From the NCBI GenBank assembly GCA_028692535.1, contig JAQUXD010000039.1, positions 1-12,630 on the forward strand: a stretch of DNA of 12,630 nucleotides, given 5' to 3'. Every line of letters begins with the position of its first letter. Position 1 is the first letter of the stretch. The DNA comes from Eubacteriales bacterium (GTDB lineage: Bacteria > Bacillota > Clostridia > Peptostreptococcales > Anaerovoracaceae). The notes below the pieces were generated by a model. It ran no database searches and was not told the origin of the DNA. It saw only the letters and a list, made by a program, of their open reading frames with translations. The translations under genes were made by a program, and so were the position numbers. This document shows, piece after piece, positions 6,672 through 12,630 of this stretch.

Positions 6672-8027
6672 TTAACGAGCTCGAGGTTGCTTGATCAATG
6701 CTTCCAGCAAGGGGATGCTGGACAGCAAAGATAGGATGACGACGCGGTCCTCATCCTGGATTTTCGTATTGCCGCTGGGAATAATGATCTCATTGTTGCG
6801 ATGGATCGCTGCGATGATCACACCTTCCGGAATGTCCAGCTCCGATAGGGTTCTATCCGTGATCGGCATGCCTTTCTCTGCCCAGATTTCCGTAAATTCC
6901 GCTTGTCCCTGGATCAGCTGGGAGAAGATGACGATTCCGGATTTCTGGATGAATCGAAGGATGTTTGTGGCGCACATATCCATGGGATTGATGGTCATGT
7001 TGACGCCCAGGTTTTCGATAAGCGCCGCATAGCTTTTGCGACTGACCTTGGCGACAACATCTTCGATGTTTTGTTGCTTGGCCAGCAGAGACAACAGAAG
7101 GTTTTCCTCGTCAAACCCTGTAACCGCTACGAAGGCGTCCATTTCTTCCAGGTTTTCTTCGTGAAGAAGGTTCGGATCTGTAGCGTCCCCGTGAAGCACC
7201 AGTACATTGTTCAGCCGATCCGTCAGGTATTCGCAACGCTCCCGGTCTATTTCGATGATCTTGACCGCCACGCCGAAATCCGAAAGCTTTTTTGCCAGAT
7301 AATAACCGGTTTTGCCTCCGCCGGCGATCATCACCCGAGCCAGGTCGGTGTAGCGCTTTTTTTCATGAACTTCGATCGCCAGATCCTTGATTTTGCGCTC
7401 CAGACCGATCACGTAAATCGTATCGCCCGCTTCCAGCACAGTTAGTCCGTTGGGTACGATGATCTTACCGCTGCGCGAGATGGCGCCCACCAGCATGTTG
7501 CTCAGGACCTTAGTAGTCTGTCGGATCTCTTTGCCGATCAGTACGGGAATCTTGTCTACTTTGAATTCCAATATGGAAACGCCGTCGGCAGTATAGATGC
7601 CGTCAGTCAATGTATATTTTTCTACGAGGTACTTGTATATTTCCGAAGCGCAGGCCATGTCCGGGTTGACGATGTAATCGATGTTCATCACTTTCTTGAT
7701 GAAATCGATTTGTTCCACATGCTCCGGAGAGCGGACTCTGGCGATCACCTGAGGGCACCCCAGACGTTTGGCAAAGGAACAGATGACGATGTTCTTTTCA
7801 TCTTCATCCACGACGGACACTAGGAGATCGTACTCCCAGATCCGAATTTCCTTCATCACATCGATGCGTTTGGCGTTGGCAGTGACCGTAAGTATATCCA
7901 GTCTGGAAGCGACTTTTTGTATCAGCGCTTCGTCCTTATCGATCAGAGTGACTTCGTTGTCTCCACCGAGCAACGCTTCAGTGATGGTCATCCCAAGTTT
8001 TCCGGCGCCTACAACGGCAACTTTCAT
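6672..8027 (-). CDS. trkA: Trk potassium uptake regulator TrkA (two RCK domains)
   Basis: This 451-residue cytosolic protein is the regulatory subunit of the Trk system; it forms a ring under TrkH and gates it in response to nucleotides. It has the full tandem layout: RCK_N with GAGKLG (7-12) and Asp30 at the end of strand 2, then RCK_C at about 140-220. A second RCK_N follows with GGGKTG (236-241) and IEID (258-261), then a second RCK_C at about 365-445. The second domain keeps HGDATD (279-284). The matching place in the first domain reads TANAKR (49-54), without the usual glycine, so the two nucleotide pockets may differ. The ATG at 8027 has GGGAGGA 7 nt upstream. It follows the zinc-ribbon gene by 76 nt with a terminator-like hairpin between, and precedes two trkH genes. 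Confidence 0.95.
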   Translation of the reverse strand: MKVAVVGAGKLGMTITEALLGGDNEVTLIDKDEALIQKVASRLDILTVTANAKRIDVMKEIRIWEYDLLVSVVDEDEKNIVICSFAKRLGCPQVIARVRSPEHVEQIDFIKKVMNIDYIVNPDMACASEIYKYLVEKYTLTDGIYTADGVSILEFKVDKIPVLIGKEIRQTTKVLSNMLVGAISRSGKIIVPNGLTVLEAGDTIYVIGLERKIKDLAIEVHEKKRYTDLARVMIAGGGKTGYYLAKKLSDFGVAVKIIEIDRERCEYLTDRLNNVLVLHGDATDPNLLHEENLEEMDAFVAVTGFDEENLLLSLLAKQQNIEDVVAKVSRKSYAALIENLGVNMTINPMDMCATNILRFIQKSGIVIFSQLIQGQAEFTEIWAEKGMPITDRTLSELDIPEGVIIAAIHRNNEIIIPSGNTKIQDEDRVVILSLLSSIPLLEALIKQPRAR

Positions 8028-8050
8028 ATGAACGTCCTCCCGAGATTCCG

Positions 8051-8077
8051 TAAAAGAGGTCCGGGCTTGCCCGAACC
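8051..8077 (-). terminator. Terminator or attenuator between the zinc-ribbon gene and trkA
   Basis: On the - strand GGTTCGGG (8077-8070) pairs with CCCGGACC (8065-8058; one G-U pair) around a CAAG loop, followed by TCTTTTA. The U-tract is short and interrupted. There are only 23 nt from its end to the trkA start, and I see no good promoter for trkA between it and the upstream gene. Partial read-through therefore seems the likely way trkA and both trkH genes are expressed, unless a promoter lies inside the zinc-ribbon gene. Confidence 0.65.
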
Positions 8078-8103
8078 GCCTTTATTGTCTATGATAGCTG
8101 TGT

Positions 8104-8634
8104 TTATGCTTGCGTGCTGTTTTCTTCCTCGTCGACAGCCGCGCTTTGTTGGGCAGCTGCTTTCTTTTCTCTTTCTTCTTCTCGGATCTTGTCCTGTTCT
8201 TCTTTGTCCATGGGGAAGTGCGCTCCGCAGTTGCGGCATATAAACGAGTAGTACATTTTACGTTCCGCGTGGACCGAAGTGGTGTAGCCGAGCACCAGAA
8301 TCACTGCCAGGCCTACGAACACGTTGAGCAAACCAATGCCGGTGATGAACGCGGTTGCCAGCATCAGGCCGATGTTGGTGATGATCTTTCGCCTGGTGAC
8401 TTTGCTGTATTTGAATTTTCTCCCCTCGTGCTCCGCGGTCGTTTCGCAGAACGGGCAGGTGTCTTCGAAATATTTTCTGGAAAATCGTTTTGGGGACAAG
8501 CCGTCTTCGTCCCGTATCAAATCCGGACCCTTGAGGGCCTTTTTGATTTTGAAATAAGATTCCAGGGCAGGAGGCAATTGGATGGGCTCCTGCTGGTCGG
8601 GTTGTTCATGTAAGTTGTTTTCCTGGTCGCTCAT
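8104..8634 (-). CDS. Two-TM zinc-ribbon protein of unknown function
   Basis: I do not recognise this 176-residue protein. It has a Gln/Glu-rich N-terminus (1-20) and a CPFC knuckle (60-63). Two hydrophobic segments follow at about 84-103 and 105-121, then a second CRNC knuckle (133-136) and a charged Glu/Lys-rich probable helix (143-163) with an acidic tail. Two CxxC pairs about 70 residues apart, both facing the same side if the hydrophobic segments form a hairpin, could share one zinc ion at the membrane surface. This topology is inferred. The start at 8634 is chosen because GGAGGA lies 7 nt upstream; a start 8 codons upstream (8658) would hold that site inside the gene. It is first in the cluster leading to trkA-trkH-trkH, which makes a link to potassium uptake possible but unproven. 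Confidence 0.75.
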   Translation of the reverse strand: MSDQENNLHEQPDQQEPIQLPPALESYFKIKKALKGPDLIRDEDGLSPKRFSRKYFEDTCPFCETTAEHEGRKFKYSKVTRRKIITNIGLMLATAFITGIGLLNVFVGLAVILVLGYTTSVHAERKMYYSFICRNCGAHFPMDKEEQDKIREEEREKKAAAQQSAAVDEEENSTQA

Positions 8635-8660
8635 GGATAATCCTCCGCTGATTAACATAT

Positions 8661-8666
8661 ATTATA
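8661..8666 (-). promoter_or_regulatory. -10 box of the zinc-ribbon/Trk cluster
   Basis: TATAAT on the - strand (8666-8661) is a full consensus -10 box 26 nt before the ATG at 8634, giving a predicted leader of about 20 nt. The -35 position (8684-8689) reads CTATTA, a poor match, and falls inside the palindrome at 8677-8695, which suggests activator or repressor control. Confidence 0.5.
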
Positions 8667-8676
8667 CTCTTTTTTA

Positions 8677-8695
8677 TTTACAATAATAGTGTAAA
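8677..8695. promoter_or_regulatory. Operator-like inverted repeat at the Trk cluster promoter
   Basis: TTTACA (8677-8682) and TGTAAA (8690-8695) are perfect 6-bp arms around a 7-bp centre, a 19-bp span typical of a dimeric helix-turn-helix binding site. It covers the -35 position of the - strand promoter. The regulator is unknown. Confidence 0.45.
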
Positions 8696-8753
8696 ACAGT
8701 ATAGCACAATAACCTGACGCGGGCAAATCCAAATAGTAATTCCATGATCGATA

Positions 8754-8762
8754 TGATACAAT
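8754..8762 (+). promoter_or_regulatory. Extended -10 promoter of the der-plsY-gpsA-miaB operon
   Basis: TGATACAAT (8754-8762) is a TGn extended element with TACAAT, 5 of 6 matches to consensus. The position 17 bp upstream (TAGTAA) is not a good -35 box. Transcription would begin near 8769, about 21 nt before the der ATG. It is the only promoter I can support for this operon. Confidence 0.55.
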
Positions 8763-8789
8763 GATGGAGAAAAGAATGGAGTGTAATTT

Positions 8790-10115
8790 ATGAAACCGAT
8801 CGTAGCCATCGTGGGCAGACCCAATGTGGGGAAATCCACATTTTTTAATAAGATAGTAGGGCGCAGAGTGTCGATCGTGGAGGATACGCCGGGTGTTACC
8901 CGGGATCGTATCGCCGCAGAGGCCGAATGGACCGGGAGAGAATTCCTGCTGATCGATACCGGCGGCATTGAGCCGGATACGAAGGATTTTATTCTGTCAA
9001 AAATGCGCGCTCAGGCCGAAGTCGCCATGGATACCGCCGATGTCATCCTCTTTCTCGTGGATGGCCGTGCCGGAGTAACGGCGGCAGACAGCGACGTGGC
9101 TGCCATGCTGCGGCGCAAGGGCAAGGATGTCATACTGGTGGCCAATAAGATCGATACACAGAAAATGCCGGACAACTACTATGATTTCTATGAGCTTGGG
9201 CTGGGTCAGCCTTTTCCCATCTCTTCCACCAATCAACTGGGTCTGGGGGATCTCCTGGATGCCATCGTAGAAAAGTTTCCCGTCCGTTCGACGGAGGGCG
9301 AAGACGAAAACGCGGTGCACATCGCCATCATCGGAAAACCCAATGTGGGAAAATCCTCCATGGTCAACGCTTTTTTGGGCGAAGAACGGGTGATCGTCAG
9401 CGATCAGGCCGGAACGACCCGGGATTCGGTGGATACGCCCTTCGAAAAAGAAGGAACCCGGTACGTACTCATCGATACCGCAGGGATCCGCAGGCGCAGC
9501 AGGGTCAGTGACGACATTGAAAAATACAGTGTTATACGAGCGCTGTCCGCCATAGAACGCTGCGATGTGGCGCTGCTGGTCATCGATGCGCAGGATGGGG
9601 TTACAGAGCAGGATAAGAAAATTGCCGGACTCGCGCACGAGGCCGGTAAAGGCATCATCGTCGTGGTCAACAAATGGGATCTGCTGGCCAAGGAAACCAA
9701 TACGATGCGCGATTTTGAGCGAACTGTCAAAATGGAGCTTCAGTTTATGCACTATGCGCCCGTGCTCTTTACTTCGGCTCTCAAGGGACAACGGCTGGAT
9801 AACGTGCTGCGTACGGCAAAGGCCGTATCGGAGATGCGGGCCATGCGGGTTTCCACGGGGCAGTTGAACAGCCTGCTTGCAGACGCCATGCTCATGAATA
9901 ATCCGCCTTCGGACAAGGGGCGGCGCCTGAAAATATACTATGCGGCACAGATCGGTGTAAAACCGCCTCTGTTTTCATTCCAGGTCAATGACCGAGACCT
10001 GATGCACTTTTCCTATGCCCGTTATCTGGAAAATAAGATCCGGGAAGGATATGGATTCGAGGGAACATCGATCAAATTTGTATTTCGGGAAAAGAAGGAT
10101 CGAGAAAATGAATAG
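8790..10115 (+). CDS. der: Ribosome-associated GTPase Der (EngA)
   Basis: Der is an essential double-GTPase of 50S subunit assembly, and 441 residues is the family length. The first G domain has GRPNVGKS (9-16), DTGG (56-59) and NKID (119-122). The second has GKPNVGKS (182-189), DTAG (229-232) and NKWD (294-297). The C-terminal KH-like domain (about 355-436) includes KIYYAAQIGVKPPLFSFQVND and ends in a charged EKKDRENE tail. A small variation is ISST (144-147) at the G5 position of domain 1, where ISA is usual. The ATG at 8790 has GGAG 8 nt upstream. Der opens a four-gene operon, and its last 8 nt overlap the start of plsY. Confidence 0.97.
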   Translation: MKPIVAIVGRPNVGKSTFFNKIVGRRVSIVEDTPGVTRDRIAAEAEWTGREFLLIDTGGIEPDTKDFILSKMRAQAEVAMDTADVILFLVDGRAGVTAADSDVAAMLRRKGKDVILVANKIDTQKMPDNYYDFYELGLGQPFPISSTNQLGLGDLLDAIVEKFPVRSTEGEDENAVHIAIIGKPNVGKSSMVNAFLGEERVIVSDQAGTTRDSVDTPFEKEGTRYVLIDTAGIRRRSRVSDDIEKYSVIRALSAIERCDVALLVIDAQDGVTEQDKKIAGLAHEAGKGIIVVVNKWDLLAKETNTMRDFERTVKMELQFMHYAPVLFTSALKGQRLDNVLRTAKAVSEMRAMRVSTGQLNSLLADAMLMNNPPSDKGRRLKIYYAAQIGVKPPLFSFQVNDRDLMHFSYARYLENKIREGYGFEGTSIKFVFREKKDRENE

Positions 10116-10755
10116 CACGCTTGCCGTCATCGGCGGGGCCGACGGCCCGACTTCTGTATTTCTTGCCGGCGGAGGCAATCTGCTGCTGTCGGGATTGATC
10201 GTGGTGGTCGCTTACTTTATCGGAAATATTTCTCCGGCCATTCTGATCAGCAAGACCAAAGGATCAGATATCCGGCAGACCGGCAGCGGAAACGCCGGCA
10301 CTACCAATATGCTGCGGACTTACGGCAAAAAAGCAGCCGCAGCTACATTGGTGATCGATTTGCTCAAGGGTGTCGCCGCGGTTTTGCTCGGCGCGTTTGT
10401 CGGGGGGCCGTTTGTGTCCTACCTGTGCGCAGATGCGGTGATTTTGGGGCATATTTGGCCGGTGCTCTACGGTTTTCGGGGCGGCAAAGGGGTTGCCACC
10501 GGCTTAGGTGTTCTGTTGGCCGTGTCTCCCCTCATGGGTTTCATTGCGGGCGTTTTGGCCTTTTCCGTGATCGGATGGAGCAAACGTGTCTCGGTCGGCG
10601 CCATGTCAGCCGCTGCCGTCGTGCCATTTTTATCCTATTGCTTCGTTCCGGCATTTCTGCCCTACGGGATCCTCATGGTTTCCATGATCGTTTTGAAGCA
10701 TCGGGGCAATATCAAACGTATCATCAAAGGAGAAGAACCTAAGATAAAGTTCTAA
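10108..10755 (+). CDS. plsY: Acyl-phosphate:glycerol-3-phosphate acyltransferase PlsY, with unusual N-terminus
   Basis: PlsY is a multi-pass inner-membrane enzyme that moves the acyl group of acyl-phosphate to glycerol 3-phosphate, making lysophosphatidic acid. All three catalytic motifs are present: GSGNAGTTNMLR (59-70), GHIWPVLYGFRGGKGVAT (114-131) and KHRGNIKR (197-204). The protein has 215 residues with about five membrane helices. The start at 10108 overlaps the der stop by 8 nt and has AAGGA about 9 nt upstream. From this start the first 25 residues, including IGGADGPTSVFLAGG (8-22), precede the usual PlsY beginning near residue 28. That motif resembles the ADGPT segment of sodium-pump decarboxylase beta subunits and is not a known PlsY part. 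No well-placed start codon exists further in. The next gene, gpsA, makes its substrate. Confidence 0.95.
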   Translation: MNSTLAVIGGADGPTSVFLAGGGNLLLSGLIVVVAYFIGNISPAILISKTKGSDIRQTGSGNAGTTNMLRTYGKKAAAATLVIDLLKGVAAVLLGAFVGGPFVSYLCADAVILGHIWPVLYGFRGGKGVATGLGVLLAVSPLMGFIAGVLAFSVIGWSKRVSVGAMSAAAVVPFLSYCFVPAFLPYGILMVSMIVLKHRGNIKRIIKGEEPKIKF

Positions 10756-10768
10756 GAAAGGATCAGTG

Positions 10769-11782
10769 ATGAAAAATATCGCAGTAATGGGTGCGGGAAG
10801 CTGGGGAACGGCGCTGGCTGTGACCCTGGGCCGCAACGGTCATCGTGTCCGCATGTGGGATATCAACGAAGCGCACTTGAAGGATATCAAGGCGAACAGA
10901 GAAAACCGGCGGTTTTTGCCCAATGTTTCGTTGCCGGAAAACGTAGATGTGATCCTGGAGAAAGAGCAGATGTTGTCCGAAGCGGATCTGGTACTCTTTT
11001 CGGTGCCGGCACAGCATTTCCGGCAGGCATTTACCCAGGCGTTGGAGTATTTGCCCAAGGATGTCCTCATCGTGAATGTGGCGAAGGGGATCGAACAGAA
11101 AAGCCTGCAGCGTATGTCCGAGATTGCGTTCTCTATCCGAAAGGATCTGCGCTATGTGGTTTTATCCGGACCTTCTCACGCCGAGGAGGTGGGTATGGGC
11201 ATGCCTACAACAGTTGCTGTGGCCTCACCGCAGCGGATCTGGGCAGAAGAGGCGCAGGATTTTTTTATGAACGATTATCTGCGGATCTATACCAATGACG
11301 ATGTGGCCGGCGTGGAACTGGGCGGATCGCTGAAGAATATCATCGCCCTGGGTGCCGGGATTTCCGACGGATTGGGCTATGGTGACAATGCCAAGGCTGC
11401 GATGATGACGCGGGGCATGACCGAGATCACACGCCTGGGTGTTCGTCTGGGCGCCGACCCCCTTACTTTTTCCGGTCTGTCCGGGATCGGAGATCTGATT
11501 GTCACCTGCACGAGCATGCATTCCAGAAATCGGCGATGCGGCATCATGATCGGCGAAGGAATGCCGCCTTCCGAAGCGGTGGAAAAGGTAGGCATGGTTG
11601 TAGAAGGGATGTATACTACCGAAGCGGCATATCGGCTGGCGAAGCAAGTTGACGTGGAAATGCCGATCACAGAAGCCATCTATCAAGTGATCAACGGCGC
11701 GCTTCCCGCTAAGGAAGCGGTCAATCAACTGATGTCCAGGAGCCGAAAACACGAAAATGAGGATGTGCTGTTACGGATATGA
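10769..11782 (+). CDS. gpsA: Glycerol-3-phosphate dehydrogenase [NAD(P)+] GpsA
   Basis: GpsA is a cytosolic enzyme that reduces dihydroxyacetone phosphate to sn-glycerol 3-phosphate, the backbone for phospholipids; 337 residues is the usual length. The nucleotide-binding loop GAGSWGTALA is at 8-17. The conserved Lys106 (AKGIE), SGPSHAEEV (133-141), the catalytic Lys189 in SLKNIIALGAG, and GDNAKAA (205-211) are all present. SGIGDLIVTCTS (238-249) and the terminal LMSRSRKHE are family features. The ATG at 10769 is preferred over GTG at 10766 because AAAGGA is 6 nt from it. It lies 13 nt after plsY, whose enzyme consumes its product, and overlaps miaB by 4 nt. Confidence 0.97.
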   Translation: MKNIAVMGAGSWGTALAVTLGRNGHRVRMWDINEAHLKDIKANRENRRFLPNVSLPENVDVILEKEQMLSEADLVLFSVPAQHFRQAFTQALEYLPKDVLIVNVAKGIEQKSLQRMSEIAFSIRKDLRYVVLSGPSHAEEVGMGMPTTVAVASPQRIWAEEAQDFFMNDYLRIYTNDDVAGVELGGSLKNIIALGAGISDGLGYGDNAKAAMMTRGMTEITRLGVRLGADPLTFSGLSGIGDLIVTCTSMHSRNRRCGIMIGEGMPPSEAVEKVGMVVEGMYTTEAAYRLAKQVDVEMPITEAIYQVINGALPAKEAVNQLMSRSRKHENEDVLLRI

Positions 11783-12630
11783 TGAACACGAAAACCTACC
11801 ATATCGTCACCTTCGGCTGTCAGATGAACGAGCGGGATTCGGAAACCCTGGCGGGCATGCTGGAGGAGATGGGATATACGCCAACGAAGGATAAAACGAA
11901 GGCAGACGTGGTTCTGCTGAACACATGCAGTGTCCGGGAAAACGCTGACAAGCGTTTTTTTGGTGTGCTCGGACAACTGAAGCACGAACGCATGGATCGT
12001 CCGGATATGACGGTGGGCGTATGCGGCTGCATGATGCAGCAGGAGCATGTGATCGCAGCCCTAAAAGAAAAATATCCCTGGGTAGATCTGGTGTTCGGTA
12101 CCCATAACATCCATCGGTTTCCGCAGATGCTTCATGAGGCCCGCCGCCAGCAAGCCAGCCTGGTGGATATCTGGGACGAGGGCGGCGCCATTGTGGAACA
12201 CTTGCCGGCGAAGCGCGCGTATCCCTATAAAGCTTATGTGAACATCATGTACGGCTGCAACAATTTCTGTACGTACTGCATCGTTCCCTACACTCGAGGC
12301 CGGGAACGCAGCCGCCAGCCGGAAGAGATCCTTGCGGAAGTGGAGCTTCTTGCCCAAAGCGGGACAAAGGAAGTGACGCTTCTGGGGCAAAATGTGAATT
12401 CCTATGGGAAGAGCCCTTACGGCGCGGGCAGCTACCACCGTGACGGAGCACAGAGCGGGCCGGATTTTGCAGGACTGATCCGGGCGATCGACGCAATACC
12501 CGGCATCGAACGGATCCGATTTATGACCTCGCATCCGAAGGATATTTCCGAAGCTCTGATTAGAGCCTACGGGGAGTGTGTCCATCTGTGCAAGCACATC
12601 CATCTGCCGGTGCAGTCGGGAAGCGACAGG
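11779..12630 (+). CDS. miaB: tRNA-2-methylthio-N6-dimethylallyladenosine synthase MiaB, N-terminal part
   Basis: MiaB is a radical SAM methylthiotransferase that converts i6A37 to ms2i6A37 in tRNAs reading UNN codons. The window holds 284 codons, and the rest, including the TRAM domain, is cut off. The auxiliary cluster cysteines are in FGCQMN (Cys14), NTCSVREN (Cys50) and CGCM (Cys84). The radical SAM motif is YGCNNFCTYCIVP (Cys160, Cys164, Cys167), followed by GRERSR. LGQNVNSYG (202-210) and the MiaB-type signatures favour MiaB over MtaB or RimO. A stretch around 211-226 (KSPYGAGSYHRDGAQS) is a variable loop. ATG 11779 gives an ATGA overlap with gpsA; ATG 11782, the next codon in frame, is equally possible. 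Neither has a strong ribosome binding site, so coupling to gpsA translation is likely. Confidence 0.96.
   Translation, partial: MMNTKTYHIVTFGCQMNERDSETLAGMLEEMGYTPTKDKTKADVVLLNTCSVRENADKRFFGVLGQLKHERMDRPDMTVGVCGCMMQQEHVIAALKEKYPWVDLVFGTHNIHRFPQMLHEARRQQASLVDIWDEGGAIVEHLPAKRAYPYKAYVNIMYGCNNFCTYCIVPYTRGRERSRQPEEILAEVELLAQSGTKEVTLLGQNVNSYGKSPYGAGSYHRDGAQSGPDFAGLIRAIDAIPGIERIRFMTSHPKDISEALIRAYGECVHLCKHIHLPVQSGSDR

Noticed and set aside
8635..8660. A c-di-AMP (ydaO-type) riboswitch controlling the Trk cluster
   Set aside because: Such elements often precede potassium transporters in Bacillota, but the predicted leader here is only about 20 nt and no matching motif is visible. There is likewise no room for one between 8028 and 8103.
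8997..9791. 264-codon - strand frame inside der
   Set aside because: It is antisense to a strongly conserved der gene and a by-product of its third-base composition.
10015..10107. Upstream start extending plsY by 31 codons into der
   Set aside because: The added residues are a shifted frame of the der C-terminus. The ATG at 10108 gives the normal short overlap.
12061..12603. 180-codon - strand frame inside miaB
   Set aside because: It is antisense to miaB, whose cluster-binding cysteines are all in the + frame.

Overview
The window looks like chromosomal core sequence from a low-to-mid GC Gram-positive bacterium of the Bacillota, most likely a Clostridia-type anaerobe. The pointers are strong AGGAGG-type ribosome binding sites, sigma-A-like promoters, an AcuB-like CBS-CBS-ACT protein, and the order der-plsY-gpsA. 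Genes are tightly packed on both strands. I see no transposase, phage gene, CRISPR array, tRNA or rRNA.

Layout. Positions 1-359 (+) hold the C-terminal part of a DUF1722 (YbgA-like) protein, ending at a bidirectional terminator (373-397). Positions 404-1048 (-) encode a CBS-CBS-ACT regulatory protein. Its 307-bp upstream region holds a near-consensus promoter, a palindrome touching the -35 box, and a 19-bp inverted repeat with an 89-nt loop (1096-1223). Positions 1356-2852 (-) hold a two-gene operon: a GNAT acetyltransferase followed by an agmatinase-family ureohydrolase. Divergent from it, 2971-3675 (+) encodes a membrane-anchored DUF4230-like protein.

Positions 3698-8634 (-) form a potassium uptake cluster, in transcription order: a two-TM zinc-ribbon protein of unknown function, TrkA (two RCK domains), and two different TrkH channel subunits in tandem. 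A terminator-like hairpin sits before trkA and a second hairpin lies between trkA and the first trkH. Both may tune the relative amounts of regulator and channel.

Positions 8790-12630 (+), divergent from the Trk cluster, form the operon der-plsY-gpsA-miaB, with miaB cut by the window end. Junctions are 8-nt overlap, 13-nt gap and 4-nt overlap, so translation is probably coupled. GpsA makes glycerol 3-phosphate and PlsY acylates it, giving the first two steps of phospholipid synthesis. Der acts in ribosome assembly and MiaB in tRNA modification. PlsY carries an odd N-terminal extension with a GGADGPT motif known from sodium-pump decarboxylase beta subunits.

Most of the window is ordinary housekeeping DNA. 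The parts most worth a second look are the structured or MITE-like leader of the CBS-ACT gene, the PlsY N-terminus, the paired TrkH paralogues with different filter sequences, and the unassigned zinc-ribbon membrane protein at the head of the Trk cluster.
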